A DNA stretch of 64,000 nt from PALSA-1353 sp036267155 (lineage in GTDB: Bacteria; Planctomycetota; Phycisphaerae; Tepidisphaerales; Tepidisphaeraceae): contig DATAWP010000003.1 of NCBI GenBank assembly GCA_036267155.1, positions 1-64,000 on the forward strand, written 5' to 3'. A program made the position numbers and the translations under genes. The notes beneath the pieces were generated by a model. The model ran no database searches and was not told the DNA's origin. It saw only the letters and a list, made by a program, of their open reading frames with translations. Shown here one piece after another: positions 17,802-27,363 of this stretch; the stretch's first letter is position 1; every line of letters starts with the position of its first letter.

Positions 17802-18668
17802 CTACCACCAGAAATACGGATTACCGGTGCCTTGACCACAAAAGGCGCGCAGGTGCATTTGTGAAAATGGCCGCCAATCCACATGCCCGTCCATAAACAG
17901 GATATTCCCGCCGTCAGGAACGGTGCCATAAAGGTGCGCGCTTGGCTGTGGGGTGGTAAAGCCGCCTTTGGGGCTGAAATTGTAGGGAGGAGTTTTGTTT
18001 TGCGAAAGGATTGGATCCATGACAATTTCTGTATCAGATGAGATGGGTGGACGGAGGATCGTGTGCAAATTATTGTAGGTGTTCTTAGGCCGCAGCTTCG
18101 ACTGATAATCCCAATGATAAAGCGGGCCGCTGGGGTTATCGAGAGTATTGTTTGGATAGGTGTTGTAATTGGCGGTGACCCCCCTTGGTGCAGGAGCGCC
18201 GCCTATGATCCCCTCAGGCCGGGTGGTCAACCAGACGTAGCCAAGGATGCCGTAGCCAATGGACCCGGGGGGTTTCAGGGGAATCGAGGCAAAATTCCAA
18301 GGATCTTGACCCGATGCGGAAAGCTCACTTTGGGTGTCCGCGTTTGTTGGACAATAACTCGCCTCTTGTGTCACCCCATAGTGAACCAGGGCGTCGCGCG
18401 TCGGAATTTCCATATCCCACATCCAGTATCCACCGGGGTCTGCGTAAGGATGAACGGGATCCGCAAAAAACTGAGGAAGGTTGCCTTGATTATCGGCGGC
18501 ATAAGCAAACAGCGCTTGGCCGGCGTTGCGCAGATTGGAGGCGCACTGGACAACCATCGCCTGCTTGCGCGCCTTCTGCAGCGCCGGGAGCAAAATTCCC
18601 ACCAGCAACGCAATGATGCCAATCACAACCAGAAGCTCGACAAGAGTGAAAGCGTTTCGGCGTCGCAT
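17802..18668 (-). CDS. Type II pseudopilin-like protein (prepilin N-terminus, DG motif)
   Basis: 288 residues. ATG at 18668 has GGAGGA 6 bases upstream; longer frames are rejected because they would remove the prepilin signal from the N-terminus. RRRNAFTLVELLVVIGIIALLVGILLPAL is a classical class III prepilin signal and hydrophobic helix, to be cut before Phe by a prepilin peptidase. The C-terminal GGNILFMDGHVDWRPF motif marks the family of such proteins expanded in Planctomycetes and Verrucomicrobia. Function unproven; a pseudopilus-like or surface role is inferred. It heads the arabinan gene series, so it may be a dedicated component of that system. Confidence 0.88.
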   Translation of the reverse strand: MRRRNAFTLVELLVVIGIIALLVGILLPALQKARKQAMVVQCASNLRNAGQALFAYAADNQGNLPQFFADPVHPYADPGGYWMWDMEIPTRDALVHYGVTQEASYCPTNADTQSELSASGQDPWNFASIPLKPPGSIGYGILGYVWLTTRPEGIIGGAPAPRGVTANYNTYPNNTLDNPSGPLYHWDYQSKLRPKNTYNNLHTILRPPISSDTEIVMDPILSQNKTPPYNFSPKGGFTTPQPSAHLYGTVPDGGNILFMDGHVDWRPFSQMHLRAFCGQGTGNPYFWW

Positions 18669-19061
18669 GAAAATCCTCCGCGGATTCAAAAGTCCCAGCC
18701 CACAGCGAAGTGCGATGCAGCCAACCGAGGCTGCCGGTATTCTCATTTCTTCCATTCCCACCCCGGCAAAAGCTGGCGTTGTCATCGGACCGCACGGCCC
18801 TATTTACTTTCAAGGTGCCATTTAATCGCTTGCAATTCCTAAAGTTACTGTTCGAAATCTCTCCGCCGGGACATTCTCCAGCACGTGAAATACAAGGATA
18901 AACATGAAAATGAGAATTCGCAAGCATTTTTTTCTTTCACACAGAAAATAAATGGTTACAATGTCCCCCGTCGTAACGAGGGCGTCGCCGGAAAAAGCCT
19001 TTTCGGCGAGGCGGCCAGATTCATTTCGGGTCCTTTGGACGAAACACATTTTGGAGGAGAT
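18669..19061. promoter_or_regulatory. Divergent control region of arabinan genes and giant repeat protein
   Basis: 393 bases without a gene between two divergent starts. For the plus gene, TACAAT at 18957-18962 is a good -10 box with a weak CTTTCA about 17 bases upstream, leaving a leader of about 95 bases before GGAGGAG and ATG 19062. GAAAATAAATGGT at 18944-18956 matches the araF promoter element GAAAATAAATGAT (32798-32810) at 12 of 13 positions. Confidence 0.5.
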
Positions 19062-22000
19062 ATGCATCCGAAGAGCAAGGCAAAATTGGCGGCGGTCGCG
19101 GCAGCTTTCTCGAGCGGTATCTTCGCGCTCAGCTATTCGGCCATGGCACAAGATGATGTGTGGGAGGTAAACGCCTCGGGCAACGCCTCGGGCAGTTGGA
19201 ATACGGCGACAAACTGGTCTTCGAATCCTGCCATCCCCAGCGGTGTGGCTACCGCTGATTTCAGTCAGCAGGACATCAGCCTCCCCAGCACCATCACGCT
19301 CGACGGAAACCAAACGATCGGCAACATCACCTTCGGAAACGTATCCGGTACCGGCGCGTGGATCATCAACTCCGACTCGAGCGGCCCCGGCAGCACTTCT
19401 TATAGCCTGGGGCTCACCGCGCCCGGATTCAACCTCATTACCGTGAACCAAGGCGTTGCCACGATCAACGCCCAGATGACCAACGGCTACAGCGGCGATA
19501 ACGAGCTGGGTAAGAGCGGAGCGGGAACCCTGGTCCTGACCGCCAACAACCAGTCCCTCACCGGCACCGTCGCGATCAACAACGGCGTGCTGGAACTTGA
19601 CTTCAGCCAACTTTGGTCTCCAACGACCAACATCCTCGGAGATGACGGGCTTGGCGACTCTGGCGCTACGCATCTTCAGCTTCAGGGCGGCACTCTGCTT
19701 GTCAACGGCGCTTCCAGCGAAACCAACAGCCAGTCCTTCAGCGCGGGAACAGCCACGGAATTGGGCGACTCCAGCATCGTGCTCAATCAGAACGGCGCGG
19801 CGAACCTGTCGGTGAATTTGGGCGCGCTGACGCACAACTGGGCAAGCGCCCTTGATGTGACGCTCCCCACGACGGGAACGGTCTCGATGACCTTTGGCGC
19901 CGCCGGCGGCGCCTATCCATCCGAGACATTCGGCACCGCTACCAGCACGGGAGGACTCCTGGTCGATAGCGGCGGAATGGCGTTCGCGACGGTTAATGGC
20001 GGCGCCGACTGGGCGGCGATCAACACGGTTGGCGGCAATAACTACATCGTTGCGGGCTCGTCGGTTGCCGGATTCTACACCCCAAGCACGACCACGACTC
20101 TCGCGGGAAATGCCGATGTGGTGACCAACGTGAATCTGCCCAGCTCGACCGCTGTCTCCAGCCTTCGTTTCAACAGCGCAGCCAGCACCGTCGATCTCGG
20201 CGCCAATACGCTGACCACCGCGGGTATTCTCATGACCCCCGGCGCCAGCGGAAACGTGGTCATTCAGAATGGCACTTTGACAACCTCGGCCACCAATGAG
20301 CTTTTCATTGATCAGGACAGCCCCACGAAAACATTGACGATCAGCGCCAACATTAGCGGAGGCGTGGATATATTGAAGAGCGGAGCGGGGACTATGGTGC
20401 TGTCGGGCACGAATACCTATACCGGCTGGAACTATCTCAACAGCGGCACCACGGTGCTCGCGGGGGGTTCGGTTGGACAGTCCCCCACTTTAGGAAACTC
20501 CGGCGACACCTATATCGCCCAGGCCTTCGGCAATACCGCAACGCTGGACGTGAACGCCGGAACTTGGAATTCCGGCAGGACCGTCATAGGCGGAAATCCG
20601 GGCAATTACGCCGGCGGAAACGGCACCCTCAACCAGAGCGGTGGAGTCATTAACTCCAGCTATTGGTTCTCCGTCGGCCTTTTTGGCCCCGGTACTTACA
20701 ACATGACCGGCGGCGTTTTGAACACCAACCCGGGCGGTTTCGGCGTCTCGAATTTTGAAATCTCGGTCTTCTCGACGGGATCCGGCACCGTCAACCTCAG
20801 CGGCACTGGGCAAATCAACATCGACAATAATGGAGCCATCAATTTCGCTGATGCCGGCAGTTCCCAAAACGGCACGTTCAACCAGAACGGTGGAGCGGTC
20901 ACTTTCTATAGCGACGGCGGCACGACGGTTGGCGGAACGGGAGGCATCGTTCTGGGGGCAAGTGGCACCGGCGTCTACACCTATAACCTCAATGCAGGAA
21001 CGCTCACGGTCCCCTCGATCAGCGAATTCTCGGGCACGGGCATCCTTAACCTCAACGGTGGAACTTTGCGCGCCGCGACCAGCAATAACGGATTCATGGG
21101 TGGTCTCAGCGCCGCGAATGTGCAGGTCGGCGGCGCCATCATCGATACCAATGGCAATAACATCACCGTTTTGCAGCCCTTGATTCATCCCGCTGCTTTG
21201 GGGGCAACCCTGGACGGCGGGTTGACGAAGAACGGCGCTGGAACGCTCCAGGTTGGTGGAGCATCAACATACACCGGAGCCACCACCATCAATGCGGGCA
21301 CCCTGCAGCTTCCTGCCCCGGCTGTTCCTGTGGCGGTCGCCTCATATTCTTTTGACAGTATGTCACCAGGCGTGCTTAATCCGGGCCAGGTGATCACGAA
21401 CTCCGGATCAGGCGGTTCGGCCTTGAACGGCACCGTGAACATTGCGGATTGGACGGGAGTTGGCAGCGGACCGGCGAGCGGCGCTACTGTCATCGCATCA
21501 GGGCCTTTTGCCTCCAGCCACTCTGTGCAGTTCGACGGCGCTGGGACCTCAATCGATATTGCGTCCCAGATAGTCAATCAGAGCAGCGGCGCGAACTGGA
21601 CGTTTTCGGCTTGGGTTCAGACGAGCACGCCGGGAGCGACAATCGCCAGCAAGAACAGTGGTGGCGATACGTGGCAGGGGGGGAACACCGTTTACTACCT
21701 CGGCGCCACCGGCGCCGGCGATGCGTGGAGCAATGATGGTTATCCGACAGCCGTGCGATTCGGTCAGGGCTTCCTTCAGGGGACGCCACCGGTGGGCGAA
21801 AGCGGTAGTGACGGGAACTGGCACATGATCACGTACGAGGACTCCGGCGGCACACAGGCGATCTACCTCGATGGTCAAAACCTCAATCTCAACTTAACCG
21901 GAGCCGGTGGGCCCGATGTCAGCACGCTCACCCGGCTTGGAATCAATGTCGATACTTTCTTCGCGGGCGACGGGAACTCCGATTTCTTCGGCAATATGGA

Positions 22001-23081
22001 CGATATCAATTTCTATGACGTCGCTTTGAGCCCCACGCAGATCGGAGAACTCTACTCGTCGAACATCGTCACCAGCATCGGTGGCGGAGGGCAGTACTTA
22101 CCGCTGAATACCCCTGTCAACATTACCACCAGCGGCGCCGCGCTGGATCTCAATAACCAAGTGCAGACCATCGGCTCTCTTGCCGGTGTTGCCGGCAGCA
22201 GCGTGCTGCTGGGCAGCGGCACCCTCACGACCGGTGGGAACAACACTTCGACGACCTTCGCCGGGTCCATCTCGGGTTCGGGTGGCCTCATCAAGCAAGG
22301 CACAGGCACCATGACACTGGATGGCGTCAACAGCTACACCGGCGGCACAAAGGTCGCTGACGCAACGTTGGTGATCGGAGCGAATGGCGCTCTGGCCCCC
22401 GGAAACGTCACGATCGGCGATGGCAACGCTGTTTTGCAGCTCGCCGCCAACACCGGTGGGGAGAGCATTTCCTCGCTGAGCATTTTGTCCGGCAGCTTCC
22501 TGGATGTGGGCAACAACCACATCGTCATCAGCGATCCGGGCGGCAGCATTGATGCAACGATCCGCGGATACCTGGCCAACGGCTACAACAACGGCAATTG
22601 GAACGGCACCAGCGGCGCGGCGACCGGCGGCGGAATCGGGACCTCCTCCGCTACCGGCACCCAGTATGGCATCGGCTATGCCGACGGCGCGGATGGCGGA
22701 ATTTCTGGCATCACCTCCGGACAGCTCGAAGTGAAGTACACCCTGTACGGCGACGCCAACCTCGATGGCTCGGTCAACAGCATCGACTTCGGCGACTTGG
22801 CCGCGAACTTCGGCAAGTCGAGCAAGGTCTGGGATCAGGGAGATTTCAACTACGACGGCACCGTCAACAGCGTTGACTTCGGCCTGCTAGCCGGCAACTT
22901 CGGCAAATCCGTCGGCGGCAATGCGGATGTAACCTCCGCCGATTGGGCCGCTTTGGATGCCTTCGCGTCCGCCAACGGACTGATGGCCGATGTTCCCGAA
23001 CCGGCGTCGGCGAGCCTTCTGGCCATCGGTGCAATCGGGCTCCTTGGCCGCCGTCGCCGTCGTAACCAGGCCACGGCCTGA
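19062..23081 (+). CDS. Giant beta-strand repeat protein with LamG-like domain, dockerin-like pair and PEP-CTERM
   Basis: 1339 residues. ATG 19062 is chosen over an in-frame ATG at 18885 because GGAGGAG sits just before it and a signal peptide starts there (KSKAKLAAVAAAFSSGIFALSYSAMAQ). Residues 35-750 are autotransporter-type repeats (SGTNTYTGWNYLNSGTTVLAGG, GAGTLVLTANN). Residues 757-998 form a concanavalin/laminin-G-like sandwich (SYSFDS, VQFDGAGTSIDIA, WTFSAWVQT, DGNWHMITYED, FFGNMDDINFYDVALS), likely sugar-binding. More repeats follow. Residues 1229-1290 hold two dockerin-like EF loops, and VPEPAS plus a hydrophobic stretch and GRRRRRNQ (1311-1339) is a PEP-CTERM end. Likely exported and surface-associated, divergent from the arabinan genes. 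Confidence 0.92.
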   Translation: MHPKSKAKLAAVAAAFSSGIFALSYSAMAQDDVWEVNASGNASGSWNTATNWSSNPAIPSGVATADFSQQDISLPSTITLDGNQTIGNITFGNVSGTGAWIINSDSSGPGSTSYSLGLTAPGFNLITVNQGVATINAQMTNGYSGDNELGKSGAGTLVLTANNQSLTGTVAINNGVLELDFSQLWSPTTNILGDDGLGDSGATHLQLQGGTLLVNGASSETNSQSFSAGTATELGDSSIVLNQNGAANLSVNLGALTHNWASALDVTLPTTGTVSMTFGAAGGAYPSETFGTATSTGGLLVDSGGMAFATVNGGADWAAINTVGGNNYIVAGSSVAGFYTPSTTTTLAGNADVVTNVNLPSSTAVSSLRFNSAASTVDLGANTLTTAGILMTPGASGNVVIQNGTLTTSATNELFIDQDSPTKTLTISANISGGVDILKSGAGTMVLSGTNTYTGWNYLNSGTTVLAGGSVGQSPTLGNSGDTYIAQAFGNTATLDVNAGTWNSGRTVIGGNPGNYAGGNGTLNQSGGVINSSYWFSVGLFGPGTYNMTGGVLNTNPGGFGVSNFEISVFSTGSGTVNLSGTGQINIDNNGAINFADAGSSQNGTFNQNGGAVTFYSDGGTTVGGTGGIVLGASGTGVYTYNLNAGTLTVPSISEFSGTGILNLNGGTLRAATSNNGFMGGLSAANVQVGGAIIDTNGNNITVLQPLIHPAALGATLDGGLTKNGAGTLQVGGASTYTGATTINAGTLQLPAPAVPVAVASYSFDSMSPGVLNPGQVITNSGSGGSALNGTVNIADWTGVGSGPASGATVIASGPFASSHSVQFDGAGTSIDIASQIVNQSSGANWTFSAWVQTSTPGATIASKNSGGDTWQGGNTVYYLGATGAGDAWSNDGYPTAVRFGQGFLQGTPPVGESGSDGNWHMITYEDSGGTQAIYLDGQNLNLNLTGAGGPDVSTLTRLGINVDTFFAGDGNSDFFGNMDDINFYDVALSPTQIGELYSSNIVTSIGGGGQYLPLNTPVNITTSGAALDLNNQVQTIGSLAGVAGSSVLLGSGTLTTGGNNTSTTFAGSISGSGGLIKQGTGTMTLDGVNSYTGGTKVADATLVIGANGALAPGNVTIGDGNAVLQLAANTGGESISSLSILSGSFLDVGNNHIVISDPGGSIDATIRGYLANGYNNGNWNGTSGAATGGGIGTSSATGTQYGIGYADGADGGISGITSGQLEVKYTLYGDANLDGSVNSIDFGDLAANFGKSSKVWDQGDFNYDGTVNSVDFGLLAGNFGKSVGGNADVTSADWAALDAFASANGLMADVPEPASASLLAIGAIGLLGRRRRRNQATA
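22503..23006 (+). repeat. Surface-module cassette, copy 2
   Basis: Partner of the module at 13754-14257 in opposite orientation, about 8.2 kb apart. Both encode the same glycine/asparagine-rich linker, dockerin-like pair and VPEP start. Such a long inverted repeat can support inversion of the intervening arabinan genes or gene conversion. Confidence 0.85.
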
Positions 23082-23197
23082 TGGGATAGATTTTGGAGTC
23101 AAGCGGTTGTTAGGGTCTCTATCGCAAGGAGAAGGTATGCAGAACCGGTGTAGCTAAGCGGACCGGTAAAAAGAGACAAGTTCTTGACTCAATCGCT

Positions 23198-24364
23198 ATG
23201 CGAGATTACTTGCTTAGCTTAATGGCGACCTCGTCTCATCTGAGGAGGATAAATCAGCGCAAGATCGTTCATTCCATGCTAAGGCTGCACAGCACCGCTT
23301 CGCGCACAAAACTCGCGGAAATAGCGGGAATGAGCCAGGCAACCGTCGGACGCATCGTCGACGATTTGCTGACGCAATCGATTTTGGCGGAGGTTGGCGT
23401 TGCCGCCTACCCGCCGCGCCCTGATTCCCCTCAGTTGGGACGGCCGTCAAAGCTTCTGGAATTGGATCGCGCCAAAAGAAGGTTTCTTCTGATCCATCTT
23501 GGCGTGCGGCAAACACGGCTGGCGGCCATGCCGGTCGCCATTCCCGAAACCGATCGCTGGGAGATCGAATTCAATACCCCCCGCTTCAAGGAGCAGTGGT
23601 TTGCCAAGCTCGCTCGCGCCTGCCGGAAGATGCCCCTCCGCGGCATCGATGCGATCATCCTGAGTTGCCCCGGCGTCGTTGACGAATCGGCCGGGCGCGT
23701 CCTGCTCTGCCCCAACATCCACTGGGCCGAGCAGGCAAATTTCACATCCGGACTTCGATCCCTCGCCCGCTTGCCAGTCGTCTTCCTTCAGGAGATTCGC
23801 GCCCTGGCCCTGGGCCAGCTTGCGATCGAGCCCATTCTAAAGGACTTTCTGCTGGTCGATTTTGGAGACGGCGTCGGTGGCGCTTCCATCGTCGGGGCCA
23901 AGCTGGAAACCGGTCACTTGCCCCTGAGCGGCGAGTTGGGTCACACCCCGGTGCTGGGCAACGATCGCCGATGCGGCTGCGGCTCCATCGGGTGCACGGA
24001 AACTCTCATCTCCCGCAAGGGGCTGCTCAAGAGCTTTCACGAAAATACCGGCTTGAGAAGCTGGAACGCCCTGATTGCGCAAGTGGAGCGCAACGGTCTG
24101 CCGGAATGGTTCAGAACGTCGCTGGATGCCGTGGCCATTACCGTCGCCGGCGCGCTGAATGTCGAGGGCATCGCCAACGCCATCTTCACGGGTTTTCTTT
24201 CCGAATTTCCCCCCACCGTCACCGACTATCTCTGCGAAAAGGTTCGCCGCCATGCCATGTGGAGCCGTCTGGGCGAAGTCCGCGCCAGCATTTCACCCCG
24301 CCACCGAATGGCCGGCATGATCTGCGCCGGCATCGACCGCGTTCTGTTCTCAGTTGAGGTCTGA
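23198..24364 (+). CDS. ROK-family transcriptional regulator (NagC/XylR type)
   Basis: 388 residues. The N-terminal winged helix (about 13-70) contains RINQRKIVHSMLRLHSTASRTKLAEIAGMSQATVGRIVDDLL. The C-terminal ROK fold has LLVDFGDGVGGASIVGAKL, SGELGHTPV and the zinc motif CGCGSIGCTETLIS. The first phosphate-binding loop of sugar kinases is not conserved (LIHLGVRQTRLA), fitting a regulator rather than a kinase. Its 3' end is 2 bases from the stop of the HAD gene that closes the arabinose operon. It probably senses a sugar or sugar phosphate and controls the arabinose or arabinan genes (inference from position). Start is ATG 23198 or ATG 23222; neither has a good ribosome site. Confidence 0.88.
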   Translation: MRDYLLSLMATSSHLRRINQRKIVHSMLRLHSTASRTKLAEIAGMSQATVGRIVDDLLTQSILAEVGVAAYPPRPDSPQLGRPSKLLELDRAKRRFLLIHLGVRQTRLAAMPVAIPETDRWEIEFNTPRFKEQWFAKLARACRKMPLRGIDAIILSCPGVVDESAGRVLLCPNIHWAEQANFTSGLRSLARLPVVFLQEIRALALGQLAIEPILKDFLLVDFGDGVGGASIVGAKLETGHLPLSGELGHTPVLGNDRRCGCGSIGCTETLISRKGLLKSFHENTGLRSWNALIAQVERNGLPEWFRTSLDAVAITVAGALNVEGIANAIFTGFLSEFPPTVTDYLCEKVRRHAMWSRLGEVRASISPRHRMAGMICAGIDRVLFSVEV

Positions 24365-24366
24365 AC

Positions 24367-25041
24367 TCACGGAATTTCGCGTAGCCCCGCCGACTTGGCG
24401 AGAAACTCCAGGGGAATGGACAAAAGATCGGGAAAGATCGCGATCGCCCCGGCTTTTTTCAATTCAGCCGAATCGTGCGTGGTGGCCACCGCGATCGGCG
24501 TCATTTCCGCCGCCACCGCCGCCTGAATTCCCGCAGGGGCATCCTCAATGACCGCGCACGCCTTTGCCGGAACCCCAAGCCGCTCGGCTGCCAGCAAAAA
24601 TACATCCGGCGCCGGCTTGCCGCGCGCGACCTCGCCCCCGTGCACGACCGCGTCGAAATATCGGCGAATCTCTCCGGAGTTCAGCACGAGTTCCACGTTC
24701 TCGCGCGGCCCCGACGATCCCACCGCCAGCCCAATGCCACGCTCGCGCAATCCCCCCAGCAATTGCGCTGTCCCCGGCGCCAGCGGCACGTTTTGACGCA
24801 GGATATCGCGAAATGCTCGCTCCTTTTCCTCGGCAATCCGCGCCGATTCTTCCGGCGTAACGTCCGGGCCGAACATGATCGCGATGCAATCCGCATTGAC
24901 CCTTCCGAAGCAGGACACGAACGTCTCATACTCGATATGGACGCCCCGCACCTTGGCCGCGGCGCACCAGCTTTGCCAGTGGGCCTGCTCGGTCAGGGCC
25001 AGAACCCCATCCATGTCAAAAATCACGCCGGTTTTCCGCAC
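24367..25041 (-). CDS. HAD-superfamily sugar-phosphate phosphatase / phosphomutase-like
   Basis: 224 residues from GTG 25041, with GAGGGG upstream; a longer frame to 25308 would run inside araD. Motif I is GVIFDMDGV (Asp9 nucleophile, Asp11), followed by a helical cap with HWQSWCAAAKVRG. Motif II is AVGSSGP, motif III is the Lys of GKPAPDVFLLAAERLG, and motif IV is VIEDAPAGIQAA. This is the beta-phosphoglucomutase/DOG-phosphatase-like subgroup. Last gene of the L-arabinose operon, 20 bases after araD. A role in removing or repairing a stray sugar phosphate from the pathway is plausible, but substrate specificity cannot be read from sequence. Confidence 0.85.
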   Translation of the reverse strand: MRKTGVIFDMDGVLALTEQAHWQSWCAAAKVRGVHIEYETFVSCFGRVNADCIAIMFGPDVTPEESARIAEEKERAFRDILRQNVPLAPGTAQLLGGLRERGIGLAVGSSGPRENVELVLNSGEIRRYFDAVVHGGEVARGKPAPDVFLLAAERLGVPAKACAVIEDAPAGIQAAVAAEMTPIAVATTHDSAELKKAGAIAIFPDLLSIPLEFLAKSAGLREIP

Positions 25042-25061
25042 GGATTGAATTCCCCTCGCGG

Positions 25062-25763
25062 CTAAGTCTGGCCGTAATAAGCTTTGGGCCCGTGTTTCCT
25101 GAGGAAATGTTTGTCCAGCAGCGCTTTGGAAACCGGCGAAACCTTCGGCGACAGGGCGAAGCTGTTCAGTGCCATCTGCGCGGAAAACTCCAGCACGATC
25201 GCGTTCTCCACCGCTTTCTCGACGGTGGCGCCCCACGCGAACGGAGCATGGCTGGCCACCAGCACGCCCAGAATCTGCGCCGGATCGAGCCCGCGTTTTT
25301 CGAAACATTCGACGATCACCCGGCCGGTGTTCAATTCGTAATCCTGATTGATCTCCGCATCGGTCATCGGCCGGGTGACGGGGATCGGCCCGTAAAAATT
25401 ATCCGCGTGCGTCGTTCCCAGGCAGGGAATGTCCCGCAAGGCCTGGGCGAAGCTGGTCCCGCAGGCCGAATGCGTGTGTGCCACGCCCCCCACCGCCGGG
25501 AACTGGCGGTACAGATGCAAATGCGTCGGCGTATCCGACGACGGCCGGGCCGAGCCTTCAACGACTTTGCCGCTGGAGATCGACAACACCACGATGTCGT
25601 CCACGCCAAGCCGGTCGTATGGAACCCCGCTGGGCTTGATCGCCATGACATCGGCGTCGCGGTCCGCGCCGCTGGCATTTCCCCACGTCAGCATCACCAG
25701 CCCGGCCTTCACCAATTCCAGGTTGGCACGATGCACACGCTCTTTGAGTGATTGATATTTCAT
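25062..25763 (-). CDS. araD: L-ribulose-5-phosphate 4-epimerase
   Basis: Converts L-ribulose 5-phosphate to D-xylulose 5-phosphate, the last dedicated step of the arabinose pathway. 233 residues from ATG 25763 (MKYQSLKERVHRANLELVKAGL). The class II aldolase/adducin fold shows LTWGNASG, IKPSGVPYD, the zinc ligands HTHS in GGVAHTHSACGTSFAQA, GTTHADNFYGPIPVTR and the third His in VASHAPFAWG. A frame extension to 25814 overlaps araA and is less likely. Lies 37 bases downstream of araA and 20 bases upstream of the HAD gene. Confidence 0.94.
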   Translation of the reverse strand: MKYQSLKERVHRANLELVKAGLVMLTWGNASGADRDADVMAIKPSGVPYDRLGVDDIVVLSISSGKVVEGSARPSSDTPTHLHLYRQFPAVGGVAHTHSACGTSFAQALRDIPCLGTTHADNFYGPIPVTRPMTDAEINQDYELNTGRVIVECFEKRGLDPAQILGVLVASHAPFAWGATVEKAVENAIVLEFSAQMALNSFALSPKVSPVSKALLDKHFLRKHGPKAYYGQT

Positions 25764-25800
25764 TGCAACGGCGCCAAGGAAGGCGACTGTACATCGTCGC

Positions 25801-27315
25801 TCACATCCGGCCAAGTCCCGGCGCCAGATGATAATAAATCTCGGCGTTGGCCAGCGACTTGCGGAACTCTTCTAAATCGGTCTTGGCATCGATCACTGCC
25901 AGTTCCACGTTGGCGATCTCCGCGAAATCCCGCAAATGTTCGGTCTTCACCGCATGGCTGAAACCCGTATGGTGCGCCCCGCCGGCGTAGATCCATGCGG
26001 CGCATGCGGTTTTGAAATTTGGCCGGCACGACCAGACCGCCCTGGCGACGGGCAGCTTCGGCAGCGGGTGCGGCGGCGCGACCACGTCTACTTCATTCAC
26101 GATCAGGCGGAACCGATTCCCCAAATCGACGAGCGACGCATTCACCGCCGCCCCCGGCCGGGCATCAAACACCAACCGCACAGGGTCCGCTTTGCCGCCG
26201 ATGCCCAGCGGATGAACGATCAGCGACGGCTTCCCCGCCGCGATCGACTCGCAGACCTCCAGCATGTGCGCGCCCAAAACCAGATGACCGTCGGGATTCA
26301 GATGATAGGTGTAGTCCTCCATGAACGACGTTCCGCCCGGCAAACCAGCGGCCATCACCTTCATCGCCCGCAGCAGTGCGGCCGTCTTCCAATCGCCCTC
26401 GGCGCCGAAGCCGTACCCTTCGTTCATCAATCGCTGCACCGCCAGGCCCGGAAGCTGCTTGAGGCCGTGCAGGTCCTCGAAGGTGGTGGTAAACCCCTTG
26501 AATCCGCCGGATTCCAGAAACGATCGAAGCCCCAGCTCGATGCGCGCCCCATCGCGCAGGGACTCGTGCCGTGCGGCGCCTTTTCGCAGTTCCGGAGCAA
26601 CGGAATATTTTTCCTCGTACTCTGCGCACAACCGGTTGACCTCGGCATCGGACGCCTCGCTCACGCTGCGCTCCAGATCGCCGACGCCGTATCCGTTGAC
26701 GGCAAAGCCAAACTTCGCTTCAGCGGCGACTTTGTCGCCTTCGGTGACGGCGACATCGCGCATGTTGTCGCCGAAGCGTGCGAAGCGCGCCCCTTGAAGA
26801 TCGTGCCACGCCCCTGCCGCGCGCATCCACGCCGCGAGGCGGTCCTGCACTTCCGGATCGGACCAGTGGCCGACCACCACCTTGCGGTTCAGCCGCAGGC
26901 GAGTGTGCAGAAAACCCGCCTCCCGGTCGCCGTGGGCCGACTGGTTCAGGTTCATGAAATCCATGTCGATCCGGTCCCACGGCAAATCGCGATTGAACTG
27001 AGTGTGAAGATGAGCAAATGGTTTTTGAAGCGAGGTCAGTCCGCCGATCCACATCTTGGACGGCGAAAAGGTGTGCATCCACAGCACCAAGCCCGCGCAC
27101 GTGGCCGAGCCGTTGGCCTCGATGCACAACGCGCGGATGGCCTGCGGCGTGGTCACGACCGGCTTGAAAACCAGGGACCCCGGCAAGCGGCCGCTGGCGT
27201 TGAGGCCCTCGACGACCTGCCGCGCATTCTCCGCCACTTGCCGCAGCACCTCGGGGCCATATAAATGCTGACTCCCCGTAACGTACCAGTATTCGCGACG
27301 CGCAACTTGGATCAT
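25801..27315 (-). CDS. araA: L-arabinose isomerase
   Basis: Converts L-arabinose to L-ribulose. 504 residues from ATG 27315 (MIQVARREYWYVTGSQHLYG, the typical family start), length normal for the family. The four metal/catalytic residues known from E. coli are in place: Glu in GYGFGAEGDWKTA, Glu in SFMEDYTYHL, His in GAHMLEVCES and His in GGAHHTGFSHAV. An upstream in-frame ATG at 27345 adds ten unlikely residues. Gene order araB-araA-araD, with gaps of 48 and 37 bases, supports one transcript. Confidence 0.96.
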   Translation of the reverse strand: MIQVARREYWYVTGSQHLYGPEVLRQVAENARQVVEGLNASGRLPGSLVFKPVVTTPQAIRALCIEANGSATCAGLVLWMHTFSPSKMWIGGLTSLQKPFAHLHTQFNRDLPWDRIDMDFMNLNQSAHGDREAGFLHTRLRLNRKVVVGHWSDPEVQDRLAAWMRAAGAWHDLQGARFARFGDNMRDVAVTEGDKVAAEAKFGFAVNGYGVGDLERSVSEASDAEVNRLCAEYEEKYSVAPELRKGAARHESLRDGARIELGLRSFLESGGFKGFTTTFEDLHGLKQLPGLAVQRLMNEGYGFGAEGDWKTAALLRAMKVMAAGLPGGTSFMEDYTYHLNPDGHLVLGAHMLEVCESIAAGKPSLIVHPLGIGGKADPVRLVFDARPGAAVNASLVDLGNRFRLIVNEVDVVAPPHPLPKLPVARAVWSCRPNFKTACAAWIYAGGAHHTGFSHAVKTEHLRDFAEIANVELAVIDAKTDLEEFRKSLANAEIYYHLAPGLGRM

Positions 27316-27363
27316 TTTTACATCTGCCCAAGAACATCGAGGCAATGACGGCTAAAAATAAGC

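Noticed and set aside
25042..25308. N-terminal extension of the HAD protein
   Set aside because: Lies wholly within araD in another frame and is Arg/Gly-rich; GTG 25041 with GAGGGG gives the standard family start.
25936..27264. 442-codon plus-strand frame
   Set aside because: Antisense of araA, whose metal-binding residues are all in place on the other strand.
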